Of a stretch of 64,000 nt of DNA, positions 62,349 through 64,000 are shown piece after piece. The first letter of the stretch is position 1, and every line of letters begins with the position of its first letter. Origin of the DNA: Aphelocoma coerulescens (lineage: Eukaryota; Chordata; Aves; Passeriformes; Corvidae). The position numbers and the translations under genes were made by a program. Below the pieces are notes generated by a model. The model saw nothing but the letters and a program-made list of their open reading frames with translations. It was not told the DNA's origin and made no database searches. The DNA is taken from NCBI RefSeq assembly GCF_041296385.1, contig NW_027184085.1, positions 9,171,301 to 9,235,300 on the forward strand. The letters are read 5' to 3'.

Positions 62349-64000
62349 TGATGGATAGCCCAGTAAGTGTGCTATTCAGGGAGGCTATAAACCATGGGTA
62401 ACACAAGGGATAAGTAAAACTCCAGCTTGAGACACTCAAGTCTCTGATGTACTCAGGAACTGGGCATCCGGGCTCCTGTGGGAATCCAGAGAGTTATTTC
62501 TCTGACCCTGACTTAGACACTGACCTTTGGTCAGCTGAATCACTCTCTGCTTGGTTGTTTAGACATTTTTGTCTGCTGTGGGTGTCTGTGTATGAGCTGG
62601 GTGCAAGGACATCCCTGGTGGGACTGAAATCCTACTGCACTCCCAGTTACATTGACACTATTGTCAAGTTTAGACCTTCTTGGGACCTGTAGGATCCCTT
62701 TGGGCTTCCTTCTGACCCAGAAAGAAGCCCTGCACTGTGTTTGTAAGCCCACTTGTAGGAGACCAGGATACTCTGAGATATCCCAGATGACAGTCTATGG
62801 GTAGGCAACTGAATGGAGTGGTAATTCTCAGAGAAATTAAATTGCCATGGTATGGCTGCATGCAGGCAACTGGATTCAGGTTACTGACACCTACACAAGG
62901 CATTTTTTATCCCTGACCGTGGATCTCCATGGGAAGAGCTGGAAGGACATCTCAAGGATTTTCAACTTTGTACATTCAACCTTGCTATTATCAACAAAAA
63001 CTGCATTTTGCGCACTCTGAGTGTAGAACTTTGTGGGTGGTATGCAGACAAATAACTCCCCAGGACCCAAACAAGACCCACCAATGAATTTCACATAGGC
63101 TACAAAACAACAGCTGCAAACATCACTACCAAGCAAAGCTCAAAACAAATGCTCAAGGGAAGCAGTGGGAATGTAAGCACTTCCCATGCCCCTGGGCATC
63201 CTGAATTTACTTATTTGGCATCCACTTGGAAAATGAAGATACAGTCCTCACTTGGGGAGCTGAACCACATGGTAAATTGCGTCTTGTGCCACACCACAAG
63301 TGAATATGACCCAGCTGAACACAGTTTAAAGGACACTGACTATTCTGCTCTTTCTCATATCTGATCTATTTTTCAAAAAGCTTACAATCAATCCTTTGAT
63401 CCATTTTTTCTCTCTTCCTTCTGGTCCTTCCTCTTCTCTTCCTTCTTTTTTCCTTTTTCCTTGTTCCCCTGCATAGATGGAAACCTCATTCACTATTGCT
63501 GAAACATGCAGACTGCTGAGGAATTGACACCGAAAAAGGACTGGAAGGCTGAGTTGATTCTCATCATTGGAGTCCAGGAATCCTCTCCTGAACAAAAATA
63601 ATAAGAAATGCACAGTGTTTAAGGAGATCTCTACCAAGAACCATTAAATTATATATTCATTCTGAGTTAATGTCAATAACTTATGGTTAAAATACCTTTT
63701 CTGAGGCAGTATCCTGTGACTGAGGACATCACAAGACAGAAGGATATACATTTCTATTCCGTGTTTTCTCAATCACCCCTAGAATTAAAAACTGGGATGT
63801 ATTTCCAAGCTTGAATTTGACTTGAGGTTCTTGAGACAGTCCCTGTCATGTCTTTCTTACTGTGTTGAACAGCTCCTGAAAATCTTTACCAAAAGCCCTG
63901 TTAACCCTGCTAAGGGGTGTACGTGCTGCTGCAACATGCCTCTTGATCTTGCTATCACTAATCTAAGGAGGTTGAGGGCAAGACTCAGGCCATCCGCTTC
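62349..64000. other. Unique sequence without a supportable gene
   Basis: Contains a short pyrimidine-rich stretch near 63405-63465. No exon, RNA gene or named repeat recognised. Confidence 0.5.

Overview
The window looks like ordinary nuclear DNA from a bird, probably a songbird. The evidence is the repeat content. There are eight recognisable 5'-truncated CR1 LINE fragments, most ending in the CR1-type 3' tail built from ATTCTRTG octamers. There are also two solo LTRs of kinds I know from avian endogenous retroviruses. No bacterial, phage, plasmid or CRISPR architecture is present. CpG is depleted over most of the window, short microsatellites are scattered through it, and no exon of a recognisable protein-coding gene could be supported. 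The window is best read as intergenic, or as the inside of a very large intron.

Layout. 1-8.1 kb: unique sequence with small homopolymers and a CA/TACA microsatellite. 8.1-15.0 kb: a CR1 fragment, a 43-bp duplication, a 43-base A tract, an ancient MIR/L2-like tail beside a small CpG cluster, and a 90-bp CR1 tail. 16.5-17.2 kb: a CpG-enriched block with a perfect CRE, a perfect octamer and an E-box, the best regulatory candidate. 19.8-20.6 kb: a diverged solo LTR followed by a tRNA-like SINE head. 24.9-26.0 kb: a 1.05-kb CR1 with a dead reverse transcriptase. 28.1-28.8 kb: a 0.6-kb CR1 followed by a purine repeat. 29.9-30.2 kb: a cluster of GATTGATT-type motifs with a 14-bp inverted repeat. 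33.9-38.1 kb: two very old CR1 reverse-transcriptase relics. 38-53 kb: mostly unique, with an old SINE/LINE tail, a 19-bp AT-rich tandem repeat, two small CR1 tails and a T-rich tract joined to a (TCTA)14 microsatellite. 53.4-54.8 kb: a 1,101-bp solo LTR with a perfect 5-bp target duplication, then another CR1. 54.8-64 kb: unique sequence with one more CR1 at 62 kb.

Recognisable interspersed repeats total about 5.5 kb, or 8-9% of the window. The retroelement remnants are independent, immobile insertions and do not form a system together. I found no convincing undescribed biological system. The items most worth a second look are the candidate regulatory blocks at 14.0, 16.5-17.2 and 29.9-30.2 kb, and the solo LTR with its internal reading frame.
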